Notes under the pieces: model-generated
The model's database searches: none
Seen by the model: only the letters and a program-made list of their open reading frames with translations
What the model was told of the DNA's origin: nothing
Translations under genes and position numbers: made by a program
Assembly (NCBI GenBank): GCA_034336665.1
Contig: CM067572.1
Span: forward strand, 3,650,286-3,714,285
Direction: 5' to 3'
Source of the DNA: Luscinia megarhynchos
Taxonomy: Eukaryota; Chordata; Aves; Passeriformes; Turdidae
DNA length: 64,000 bases
Shown here: one piece after another, positions 12,021-20,870 of the stretch
Layout of the letters: each line of letters starts with the position of its first letter
Numbering within the stretch: position 1 is the first letter of the stretch

Positions 12021-13141
12021 CCAAGGAAATGACTATTTGAAGTCTTCCAATGTGAGTGTCCCCACCACATCCCCGCTGGTGCTGCAGGGACTAATCACTG
12101 GCTTGTGGTTGTGATCATTCAAGTAAAGAAATTTAGCTACTTTCCTCTTGACTCCATCATTCTTGGGTAATTGGCCTGTCTGAGGTGAGCAGTTGTGTTG
12201 GGTTTTTTTTTTAAGAAAGAGCTTTAAAGTATGGAAGGCCCACAGACTGTGCATTTAATTACTGTTCATATTTCATGCAGTCAAACAGAATTTCATTTAA
12301 AAAGAAAATGATTTACCTATCAAAAAATAAAAAAAAAAAAAAAAAAAAAAGCCACAGCCCTAACTTAACCCACCCTTCCCAAACGAAAAATAAAACACCT
12401 TATATTCACTGCATTGGGCATTTTGTTCCTTTTTCTTTGACGGGTATGTTTACATGCCAAAAACATATTTAAACATCAAAGTTAATTCTTTCAGAGTGTT
12501 CTGTCTTTAACTCTTTCATCTAATGGCTGTGGCCTTTGAGGGGAACCCCGCTGCATGTCACAGGAAGGGTTTATTTAGTTAAGCAGGTTAGGTAGGTTAA
12601 GTGGAACCGTTTTGCCCTGGTTTGCCTCATCTCTCTTTAGCCATGAGCCCATTTGCATCTCTCAGCAGCTTCTGTCCATCCTCCTCTCCTGCCCTGCTCT
12701 GCTCCCCAAGGTGCTGTACTCAGCCCTTTGCCTCCTTGTATTTATTTGCTGCTGCTGAGTGAAGGGCTCTGCTTCACGTTGCACTCTGCAGATGAGGCAC
12801 ACATGTACACAAAACCAGACCTGGCAAACCTTCACCACAATCCCTGCCTCTCTTCCCAGTGCTGGGAATGTCTGACAGCTCTGCACAATCTAGTAGAGCA
12901 AAACAGGCATTTCCATTGATGGGCTCCAGGCATTATTGTGCTTTTCCACCTCACTCCCATTAACTGGATACAAATGTCACTATCTGCAGCTAGAAGCAGC
13001 TTTGGAGCACTGGTCAACTTTGGTTTGAACTTTGAGGCATATTTCTGAGCTGAGTAAACTCAAAGCTGCCAAAGAATATTTTTCTGTTTTCCTTTTCATA
13101 TTGAGAAAAAAATATTCATTCATTTTTCTTCTTACAAAGAA

Positions 13142-13145
<4 letters not shown>
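12021..13145. other. Stretch without a recognisable gene; A22 tract
   Basis: A 22-A homopolymer lies at about 12329-12350. No retrocopy or SINE body precedes it on the plus strand, so it does not look like a poly(A) tail of an insertion. The rest, including 12650-12920, has only chance frames. Confidence 0.55.

Positions 13146-13193
<48 letters not shown>
13146..13193. repeat. (TA)20 microsatellite
   Basis: A short GTGTG lead runs directly into about 20 perfect TA dinucleotides, ending in TATGTAAC. Perfect TA arrays of this length are normally highly length-polymorphic and can extrude cruciforms. It sits in an AT-rich flank about 1.3 kb before the ATCC/GTCC array. Confidence 0.95.
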
Positions 13194-13194
<1 letters not shown>

Positions 13195-14275
13195 ACTTTT
13201 TCTAGTCTCTTCTTGGGCTGCTGGGAATCACTTCTCTCCCTTGGGAACAGGTGGATTTTTGTTTAGTGTTTCTTTCTTTTTAAGGCTCCCTTCTTGTGCA
13301 GACCTAAAAAAGCAGGGAAATGTTACCAGAGCCCTTTTTTTTTCTTTCCTAGTTCCCTACAAGTCACCATCATTTGGATGTACAGCCACTCCCAACACAG
13401 CAGCCACCTTTTCCTTCTGCCACAGCTCACCTGTCCTTAGACTAAAGTAGAACAAGAATTTGACTGTTGATTTCAAAGCAGTGTGATCTGAGTCCTCCAG
13501 CCCTAAATTACAGGGTTTAAAATATTCAGTGATTACTCTGTGCTTGGATGCTGTGTAGGATGCTACCCTGGGAAATGCCATGGTGTATACGAATTTTCAA
13601 AGCCTCTACTCCATATATTTAAAACAGACCTTGTCACATACCTTCTCATTTGTTCACTGATTTGTGGACACCTTTTTATTTTTCATATTAAAATGGTGAT
13701 TTGGAAAATCCTAATGAATATGGAAATCCAGTGTGTTGCATTAAATACTAATTGAATAAACCTGAAAGGATTACTGCAATCAGTACAATCAGCTGATGAT
13801 GTAATCTAAACCTTTCAAGGAAAAAAATACCATAATATTTTTTGACACATGTATGTCAAAAACAAAAGTGAGAATGCGGTACATTTTCCTAAATCAATGC
13901 ACACCCATGAATATTTACCTGCCTTTAGGTTACCATGGACAGACATCTGTCAGTCTATAAATATGAAAAATTAAAGGGATATATTTTGAAACACGCTTGT
14001 TTATGTTAGGTGATGAAAATCAAATTTTCAAGTCAAGCTTCTTCCTCATCCCTGGACAAGCAGTGGACAAAAAAAATGGGATACTTGGGATCAGCCTTGC
14101 CTTCAGTGACTTCTACCCTCACTCATGAACAAGTTCAGGGCTATAAAATGAGCTATAAAACCTGATCGAGATATTAAAAAAAGGGAATGACCAAATACCC
14201 AGAAAGCAATTTTTCCTTCAGGTATGAGTTTTCGTTTTTGTATGTATGTGTGTAGATGTACATGCATACATGTAC
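13194..14275. other. Stretch without a recognisable gene
   Basis: No protein-like frame, transposon or RNA gene was recognised. Two GCTATAAAA motifs occur at about 14141-14160, without any other promoter sign. Confidence 0.5.
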
Positions 14276-14410
14276 TTCATATATATATAAAATATATGTG
14301 TACATATATAATGTGATATATAATACGATATATAATGTAATATAGAATGTAATATAGAATGTAATATAGAATGTAGTGTATATAATGTAATATATATACA
14401 TATATTGAAT
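14276..14410. repeat. AT-rich 12-bp minisatellite
   Basis: The core consists of three perfect copies of AATGTAATATAG (14334-14369) followed by a diverged copy. They are embedded in related degenerate repeats of the ATATAAT-G/C-ATAT type on both sides. The unit length of 12 bp keeps frames open, giving a minus-strand frame of repeated Tyr/Ile/Thr/Phe that is clearly an artefact. No function is suggested beyond local instability. Confidence 0.85.
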
Positions 14411-14476
14411 TTTTAATTTTTTTTTAGCTTTGTCCTGGACAAATGGTGGTACTAAGTCTGTCGCTCCTGCAGCCGC

Positions 14477-14624
14477 GTCCATCCATCCATCCATCCATCC
14501 ATCCGTCCGTCCGTCCGTCCGTCCGTCCGTCCGTCCATCCATCCATCCATCCATCCATCCGTCCGTCCGTCCATCCATCCATCCATCCATCCGTCCGTCC
14601 GTCCATCCATCCATCCATCCATCC
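14477..14624. repeat. Two-variant ATCC/GTCC tetranucleotide array, 37 units
   Basis: Counting by eye gives 37 contiguous 4-bp units with no indels. Their order is GTCC x1, ATCC x6, GTCC x8, ATCC x6, GTCC x3, ATCC x5, GTCC x3, ATCC x5. The two variants differ only at the first base and occur in blocks, with a 32-bp higher-order unit (five ATCC plus three GTCC) repeated near the 3' end. Each GTCC unit carries a CpG (C|GTCC). Because 4 bp does not encode stops in most frames, long Asp/Gly/Trp/Met/Arg/Thr frames on minus and His/Pro/Ser/Ile/Val frames on plus appear; these are not genes. The array directly abuts the CpG island. Confidence 0.97.
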
Positions 14625-14902
14625 GTGCCCGCGTTTTCCGCATCCCTTCCTCGGGCTCACCCTGCGATAAGCCCCCGCCTGCCCCGCTCGCCCGGCCGAT
14701 AAGGCGAGCTGCGAAGTCGCCGTGTCTCTGCCAGTTTTGCCGCCCCACACCTTTCCTGTTCCCAGTTTTTGGGGCACCTGTCGCGTTTATCGGAGGAAAC
14801 ACTCGCGCTCGCAGGGATGGCCCCCGCGCCGCGCAGATTAATCCGAGTTGAGTGCACTTCCTTCGGCCAGGGGACACCAATTACCAGCGCGGCACCGGCA
14901 GC

Positions 14903-14973
14903 ACAATGCGGGCGGACATCTGACAGCCCGGGTCCCGCCAGCTCCGCATTGTCCTCCCATCAGGCGCTGTCAG
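14903..14973. promoter_or_regulatory. Two interleaved inverted motif pairs (SOX-like and TALE-like)
   Basis: ACAATGCGG at 14903-14911 is mirrored exactly by CCGCATTGT at 14944-14952. CTGACAGC at 14920-14927 is mirrored exactly by GCTGTCAG at 14966-14973. The two pairs interleave and have different centres, so they cannot both form one hairpin. That favours paired protein sites over an RNA stem. ACAATG resembles SOX sites and TGACAG resembles MEIS/TGIF sites. Binding is inferred only. Confidence 0.5.
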
Positions 14974-15033
14974 TTCCCAGCCTTAATTACATCCTGTTTA
15001 CAAACACTCGGCCGGACTTCAGATGGAGCCTTA

Positions 15034-15053
15034 ACAAAGGTTGACAAAGGTCA
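15034..15053 (+). promoter_or_regulatory. Helically phased ACAAAGGT direct repeat
   Basis: ACAAAGGT occurs at 15034-15041 and again at 15044-15051, exactly 10 bp apart, or one helical turn. The first copy reads AACAAAGG, as in TCF/LEF sites. The pair also forms a DR4-like AGGTTG-acaa-AGGTCA element, as in nuclear-receptor heterodimer sites. A FOX site lies about 35 bp upstream and a CREB/ATF-like site follows immediately. Confidence 0.45.
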
Positions 15054-15099
15054 GGGCCACGTCACGAGGATGTTATCTGTGTGCTCCGGCTGATAAACG

Positions 15100-15120
15100 A
15101 GGAGGAGGAGGAGGAGGAGG
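15100..15120. repeat. (AGG)7 trinucleotide repeat
   Basis: Seven perfect AGG units lie at the 3' part of the CpG island, just after TGATAAACG. GGA/AGG runs can form intramolecular G-tetrad structures in DNA, which is known for this repeat type. Here it is only a sequence observation. Confidence 0.9.
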
Positions 15121-15235
15121 TGCGGGGCTGATTTTGGAGATAGCGCAGAGAAACCAACCTGGGGCCGTGCAAAATACCGAGCTCCGGCCCCTCGGTCCAA
15201 GCTCGATGGTGCAGAGGGATGTGCTCGTACCTGGC

Positions 15236-18200
15236 ATCACACAGGACTTGTGTGAGAGGACAGAAAAACAGCCACCATCAACCTGAAATGGCAGCACCTG
15301 GAGCTGACCAATAAAATGACTGAAAAATAACTTTTTAAAAACCACCTATTTGCATTTCAAACTCTGTGTTGTCAGAGCAGAAACTGCAGCACAGCAAATA
15401 AATCCTGTCATTTTTCCCACTCTAAGACATCACTAAGAAGCTACATCCTGCTCCCTGGAGCACGTGGCAGGGATGGGAATATCCTTCACATCCCCTCCTG
15501 CCTCAGGGAAACCAAGGGCTGAATGGGGTCAAGCCAGGTTTGCCCCAAATCCATATGTCCCCCTGCACTACCCTCTCACATTTTCCTTGCACTATGGATA
15601 CGGACTTTTATGCTCTCTTTGGTGCCTGGAGGGATTTTTTTTTTTTTTGTGGTTAGCTTTATAGCTTTCTAGAGACACCATTAAATTAATCAGGGCTAAG
15701 ATCCTACCTCACATTTCCATGGTCTGCACAACCACTTTTTCCACAGCAGCTTCTCAATTCAGTGTGGATAAGATACAAAAGGTGAAACACTGGGAGAGTT
15801 TGACATCCACAGCTGAGTTTGTCCATATAGGAACAAGGAAACCAGGCATCTCTGTGCACCAAGATTGCCCATTTGATACCATGTCCCTCCTCCAGTATCT
15901 TTTTTCTTTATCTTGAGAAAGATGAGCACAGACATGAATTTAATCTTATCTACAACTCAAGGTAGAGGAGTATATACAAGAGTCAGGCAGCTGGATCAAC
16001 AGAAATACTTGATACGGCAAAGTTAATAACATAAGAGCTTGTCAGCTTAACTCACCCCTTTATCTGTTTTCTGCTATTCTCACATCCTAATTAATGCACC
16101 CCAAATCACACAGGAGCACACATTAGTAGCCATTAAAATTAAAACCACAGTCTGTTATCATGTTACCCCTCTCAGAGGAAACAGTGGATTAATCACATGG
16201 TATTAGTCAAGAAATAGTGTCACAGCTTCATATTTCTCTGCTATTATGCCCATGGACTCTATAAAACACACAGAAGTCGCTGTGTCAATGGCTGAGTTAA
16301 GGCACCTCAATGAGCATCAAGGAACCAGCTCAGCATCTTCAGGCTAAACAGAGAGGAGAGGGTGCTCTCACTGCTTGAAAAGAAAAAAAAAAAATCTGTT
16401 TAAAAAATAATTTTAAATCAAATTCTGCAAATCTAAACATGAGGAGTGGAAGCGATGACTTGGTGGATAGGCTTAAAATGTTTGACAATCTAAGTGTAGA
16501 AAAGTTGAAGGTTTAAATAAAGTCTGCAAGCTCTGCACTGATTACATACACTCAGAAATATTCCTGGCTGGTCCTGAGTGTTTCTGCTTTGCATGGGCAG
16601 AGCTTTTCCTGCAGAGCAGCAGAGAATTATCACTTCTTGGGTGCAGAATTAAACCTCAGTCACCCCATGCAGGGACAGACCTTATATGTCCCCAGTGAAA
16701 AACCAGCAGATAATAGAATTAAACGTAGCACTGTATGGGATTAATTTTTTTACCTATTTACTAAATAGGCAAATTAGAAAGGAAAAAGATCTGAAAAGTT
16801 TGGGCTGGCATTTCCGAAGCCTTTCTGAATGGGTGAGTACAGCCCTTCCCTGCCCTTATCTCGGCGCCAGGAGAAGCGCTGGCTCCCAGCAGTGCAGAAC
16901 AGCACAGGAGTCTCTTGACTTGACGCTCTGTAGTTTCCAGACTAAGCACTTGCTCAAGCCTATCCGTAGGTACTTAGGAGGGCAACCACCACTGCTCCTT
17001 TCTGACAACATAGAGCTCTTTATCAAAAATCAGGGGGAAGAAATGAAAGCCCGGGCTGACCTTGGGAGCACAGTGTTCCCCTGCGGGCACCCACTCTGCC
17101 TTCCCCGGAAAATCAGGCTTGGTTGCTGCGGGAGAGCCTTGCTAATGCAATCAAAGATGATTTTGCAGTTAATAAAACGACAGGCTCTTCCTTTCTCAGC
17201 TTCGTGACAGTCAGGCTCAGTAAGCCTCCTGTTCCAGACAGCGTGCCAGTCAGCTGCTGTTACTGCAGAGCTGTGTTAACATCTTCTTAATTAGCCCAAT
17301 TCCCCACATCACAGCCAAGTTTTCTAGTGAGAAACAGCCTCAGGAGCTGTACAGCTCTGCATCTCTGGGAAAGCTGGTCATTAATGCACATACTCAGTCC
17401 AGCACGTCCTGTTTTCTCCAAGGCTGGCCAGGATGGTATAAGAATTGTGTTTGGGCTAGAACCACATCGTGCTCCAAATCACCTGCAAACCTGCTGGCAG
17501 CTACAGAGCCAGAACAGCAATCCTGGACTTCCTATGGATTAATGCTCCCACTTCACCATCAGCTCCAGCCGGAAGGACAACTCCCCTCCTCAAATCCACT
17601 CCTCTAACTGGAGCCTCTTCGCCTCCATGCACCAGACATGACTCAGAAAACAAATAAAACCGATTACATAGCTTGTATTTATTTGCTCAAACTCCTGAGT
17701 TTTGGACATACACTCTTGCTGCTGAACTGGTATAAATACAGTACATCACTGGTTCCACTTGAATTTATCCCAACTTAAACCAGAAAGAGCTCTGTTCCTC
17801 TTTTTTATTATTATTATATCATTATGCCCTCTCTTTTTCTGTTTTCTGTTCTCCTTTTTGTTTTTCTTTAAAGTCAGCCTAACATTTTATAGACATCTCT
17901 CTCACAGCTTCCGGAAGGGTGCTCCATCTTAAACTCAACAGCAGCACTGACAGACGGGGTTGATATTTTCTTTTCTTTCACAAGTAATAAAAAAGGAACA
18001 TTTCACTACACATGAAACCAGAGTACAGCCTTAAAAGAACAGTGTTTGTGTGGCTATAAAAAGTTACCCTTTTGCCAGACCCAGAATCAAAGCACTTGTA
18101 TTTATATGTTTCCTTTTTTAATAAGTAAATCCAATATTTTTAAAGTTCATCAGTTTTAGATTATTATTGTTGCAAATCCTATGAATGGGGCAGCTGTGTC

Positions 18201-18564
18201 TGCTGAGCACACTCGACAGCACTGCAAGGTAGGTGCATGGTTTATGTTATCATTTGTGATTCTGTGGGGAGCACTGATGAGACTGCCAAGGGCAAAACCT
18301 GGAACTGGCTACTGCATTCCTGACCAAGTGCTTTCCTTCAGCCTGGCATTTCAGCCATGCCAGGACATCTCCCACAGGTGAGTCAGTTTTGACAAATGAC
18401 CCAGATATCTGTATAAAAAAGAGGACAAACCCAATGAAAATCCATCACTGGGGATCTCTCCTCTTTCTGTGCACACTGCAATTGCCCCATCTCACACTGA
18501 GGAAAATACCAATGGAAAGGGTGGATGAACACATTTGCTTTTCACCATCATTAAAATCCTACAA
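15236..18564. other. Stretch without a recognised gene
   Basis: The 173-codon frame at 16686-17207 has no recognisable domain. A possible splice-flanked segment at 16769-16832 lies inside it and is described in the findings. The rest is AT-rich with T-rich patches near 15640, 17800 and 17860. No transposon or RNA gene was recognised. Confidence 0.5.
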
Positions 18565-18613
18565 CTAAAAAAATAATAAAATTATTAATAATTATAACAA
18601 TAATAATAATAGT
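18565..18613. repeat. AAT-rich low-complexity tract
   Basis: Irregular AATAATAAAATTATTAAT-type sequence ends in four AAT units. It is imperfect and probably an old AAT microsatellite. Confidence 0.7.
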
Positions 18614-18667
18614 AAACAACTAAAAAGGAAGCTCTGTTTGTTCCCAACTACTGGCATCTTTGGAGGA

Positions 18668-18697
18668 GAAAAAAATAAGTGGGAAAAAAATAAGTGG
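18668..18697. repeat. Perfect 15-bp tandem duplication
   Basis: GAAAAAAATAAGTGG occurs twice head-to-tail without a mismatch, followed by a partial third copy (GAAAAACAAGG). It is probably a recent slippage duplication. Confidence 0.9.
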
Positions 18698-19816
18698 GAA
18701 AAACAAGGAGCAATCCTTTTTCCCTCTCCAGTGGGGTTACCCTGCCAAAGAACCTTTCAGCCCTTCTCCATGCATATCTTGCCTGTGCCCAAGCCCAGAC
18801 ACCTGCCCCTATTTTGCAGCAATATTCCCTTTCTTCATTGCCAGCTGTGAGAGCACAGGGGTGCTCCAAGGAGGGGGAAGCTGGGTCCTGGCCCCCAGCA
18901 CTGGCAGCTCCCCTTCCAGCGGGAGGGGAGGCTCCAAAGCCAGGTTTGAAATACTGAGGTGGCAGGAGGCTCAGAGGAACACTATGTTGCAGAGGACATG
19001 ATAACACAGCACCACTCAAGCCCGAGATTATCACTGGGGGATGACATGGGAGATAAGGAAGTGCAGCATTACAGGGCTGCGTTAGCACAGGAGGAAATCG
19101 ATTCAGGCAGACAAGCTAAATTTATTTACTTTATTGATTTTAAATTTTACATGAACTGCAATATAAGTAAATCTTTCATGGTAATTCTAAATCTTGAAAC
19201 CTATTGTAAATAACTAAAACAAAAAAAAAAAAAAGTCCAATGTTCAGAATAACCATTTCTTTGTACTGAAAGCGCATTATTCTTAAAGCCCAGGACAAAA
19301 TATTTTGTAATGAACACCTTAAATCTACCTTGGCAGTCAGTGTTGATATTTTTGCTAAAATAAGAGCCTGCTTTTGGTGTACCTGGTGATTCAATAAAGC
19401 ACAGATTATTTAAATTTTTTTTTGAAGGGGAGGAAGGGAAGAAGAAAAATTGTTCCTGTAATATTAAGTGAATACAGCAACAGGTTTTTGACCCTGTGAT
19501 TCCCTGATAAAGCAGTTTAGTTTTAAGCAGCACAGGTAGAGCTTTGTGCAGAAAGAGTTGGCTGCAAATGTTGGAAAGGCACGTGATGGAGGGCCAGGGT
19601 ACATGGACTGATGCACCCAGCACTACAGCCCAGACCTAAAGAGAGAACAGGAGAGCAGACAAAACACAGGATTAAAACCTCCTTGCCTTATTTATACAAG
19701 AAGTCCAAGCTCAGACACCAGAATGACAGAGGCTGGAGGGAAAGGTTTTATTTTGGTGTTTTCTCCTACTCAAAGCAGCAGCTCCCACCTGTACCTAACT
19801 CCACCAGGGAAAGAAA
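18698..19816. other. Stretch without a recognisable gene
   Basis: Overlapping frames around 18650-19090 occur on both strands and show no family resemblance. An A14 run lies near 19221 and a T run near 19420. Nothing else stands out. Confidence 0.5.
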
Positions 19817-19905
19817 CCATAGAACCACAGAGTGGTTTGAGTTGGAACAGACCTTAGAGATAATTTAGTTCCAATTCCCTGCCACAATGAGGGGTGCCAT
19901 TGCTT
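19817..19905 (-). mobile_element. CR1 LINE 3'-end fragment, reverse orientation
   Basis: Read on the plus strand it starts with CCATAGAACCACAGAGTGG and continues TTTGAGTTGGAACAGACCTT, AGAGATAATTTAGTTCCAA, TTCCCTGCCACAATG. This is the reverse complement of the CR1 3' end ('catagaatcacagaatggtttgggttgg...ccttaaagatcatctagttccaacccccctgcca'). About 90 bp are recognisable before similarity fades, so it is strongly 5'-truncated. Divergence is higher than in the 6552-6708 copy. Confidence 0.88.
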
Positions 19906-20446
19906 GGGTCCCCATTGGACACATCCAGAAATTAAAAAGTGTTATGACACATGAAAAAAAAAAAATGCCATCTCCTCCAATGCCCAAATTATTTGATGAA
20001 AAAGGAAAAAATCTGAAACTCCTGACCTGGGGTGCAAATCTCTTCATGCAGGCAGGCAGCACAGATCCTGGCAGGAATAGGGAATGCCAGGCAGTGATGG
20101 ATCTGTGTGGGCACAACATCCACCAAAACTCTGCCAGGCAGAGGGGACAGAGCAATGCCATGGCAGGGGAGCTGGGAAAAGCAGCCCTACATTCTCAGAA
20201 TAACCCTCCTTACACCAGCAATGCCACACTTCAGATACCTTTACTAAATAAAACCCCAAAATCTCTTCCTAGCTTTCTCAGCCAGCTGAGTTGGGAGAGG
20301 CAAGTTTGTGGCAGCGATTTTTGCCAGAGGTGTTGAGATTGTGCAGCCATGGGCAATCTGCCAGAGACTTGAGACAGGCAAGGCTCCCTCACCCCGAAAA
20401 AACTGTAGAGCATCCTATGTATGACACACTACTAGAAACAGTATAG
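19906..20446. other. Stretch without a recognised gene
   Basis: The 149-codon frame at 19887-20336 overlaps the CR1 end and has no recognisable domain. An A12 run lies near 19956. It may contain further eroded repeat sequence that I cannot assign. Confidence 0.45.
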
Positions 20447-20465
20447 ATGTACATCCGATGTACAT
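20447..20465. repeat. 19-bp palindrome ATGTACATC-c-GATGTACAT
   Basis: The 9-bp arms are perfectly complementary around a single central C. Each arm itself begins or ends with the palindrome ATGTACAT, so the site also reads as a direct repeat. Flanks are not complementary. No recombination or transposon context is visible. It could be a dimeric protein site or chance. Confidence 0.85.
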
Positions 20466-20519
20466 GACACAATATCCCAGACAGACAAGGATATGAACAG
20501 AGACTACCCCTTTATCTTT

Positions 20520-20870
20520 TAACAACAGGAAAAAATACAGTGATGTTGACAAAAGCACTCATCCAGCGAAGCTTTTTCCCCCTTGGGGCTTTTTTTTCCC
20601 CTCGTTGTCGTTGTTTTCTAAACTAATCCATATTACCTGTGCCTTTTGATTTCATTATGTTAGATGCTATTAATCTGGATATATGATTTCAACAGTGAAG
20701 AGATGGAATTTGTCATCAACAAAAGGAAAACATTATTTTTAAAGGAGTGAAAGATTAATGTTCCACCACGGACTACTTAAACCCTCTACAGCAACAGCAC
20801 TATAATATTAATCCAACTTTGATGGGTTTTGCATAAGGCTCATAATTAAACATTTTCTTTTCAATACTTT
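20520..20870. promoter_or_regulatory. Putative conserved non-coding element
   Basis: The segment is AT-rich, complex and free of recognisable repeats, with many motif-like words: CTAATCCATATTAC, GCTATTAATCTGG, GATTAATG, ATATTAATCC, CTCATAATTAAAC and TTGTCGTTGTTTTC (SOX-like). Four TTAAT-type homeodomain cores fall within about 200 bp. The call rests on texture and motif density. Confidence 0.3.

Larger units (their letters stand above)
14625..15235. promoter_or_regulatory. CpG island with dense transcription-factor motifs
   Basis: This is the only sustained CpG-rich block in the window, starting at GTGCCCGCGTTTTCCGC and fading after CTCGTACC. Visible motifs include GATA sites (GCGATAAGC, CCGATAAGG, GTTTATCGG, TGTTATCTG), an OTX/bicoid-type site (AGATTAATCC), and TTAATTA. 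There is also a FOX site (TGTTTACAAAC), TCF/nuclear-receptor-like ACAAAGGT repeats and a CREB/ATF-like CCACGTCAC. It could be a promoter (for example of a lncRNA or a first exon) or a CpG-rich developmental enhancer. No TATA box or convincing coding exon is seen, and both strands carry open frames because of high GC. The strand of any transcription is unknown. Confidence 0.6.

Noticed and set aside
12275..12350. A22 tract as the poly(A) tail of a retrocopy
   Set aside because: No gene-like or SINE-like sequence precedes it and I saw no target-site duplication.
14174..14880. Several long open frames on both strands (Asp/Gly/Trp/Met-rich and His/Pro/Ser-rich)
   Set aside because: They are produced by the 4-bp and 12-bp tandem repeats, which contain no stop in most frames; the same repeat is open on both strands and in several registers.
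16686..17207. 173-codon open frame
   Set aside because: No domain or family resemblance; only an internal splice-like segment seemed worth reporting.
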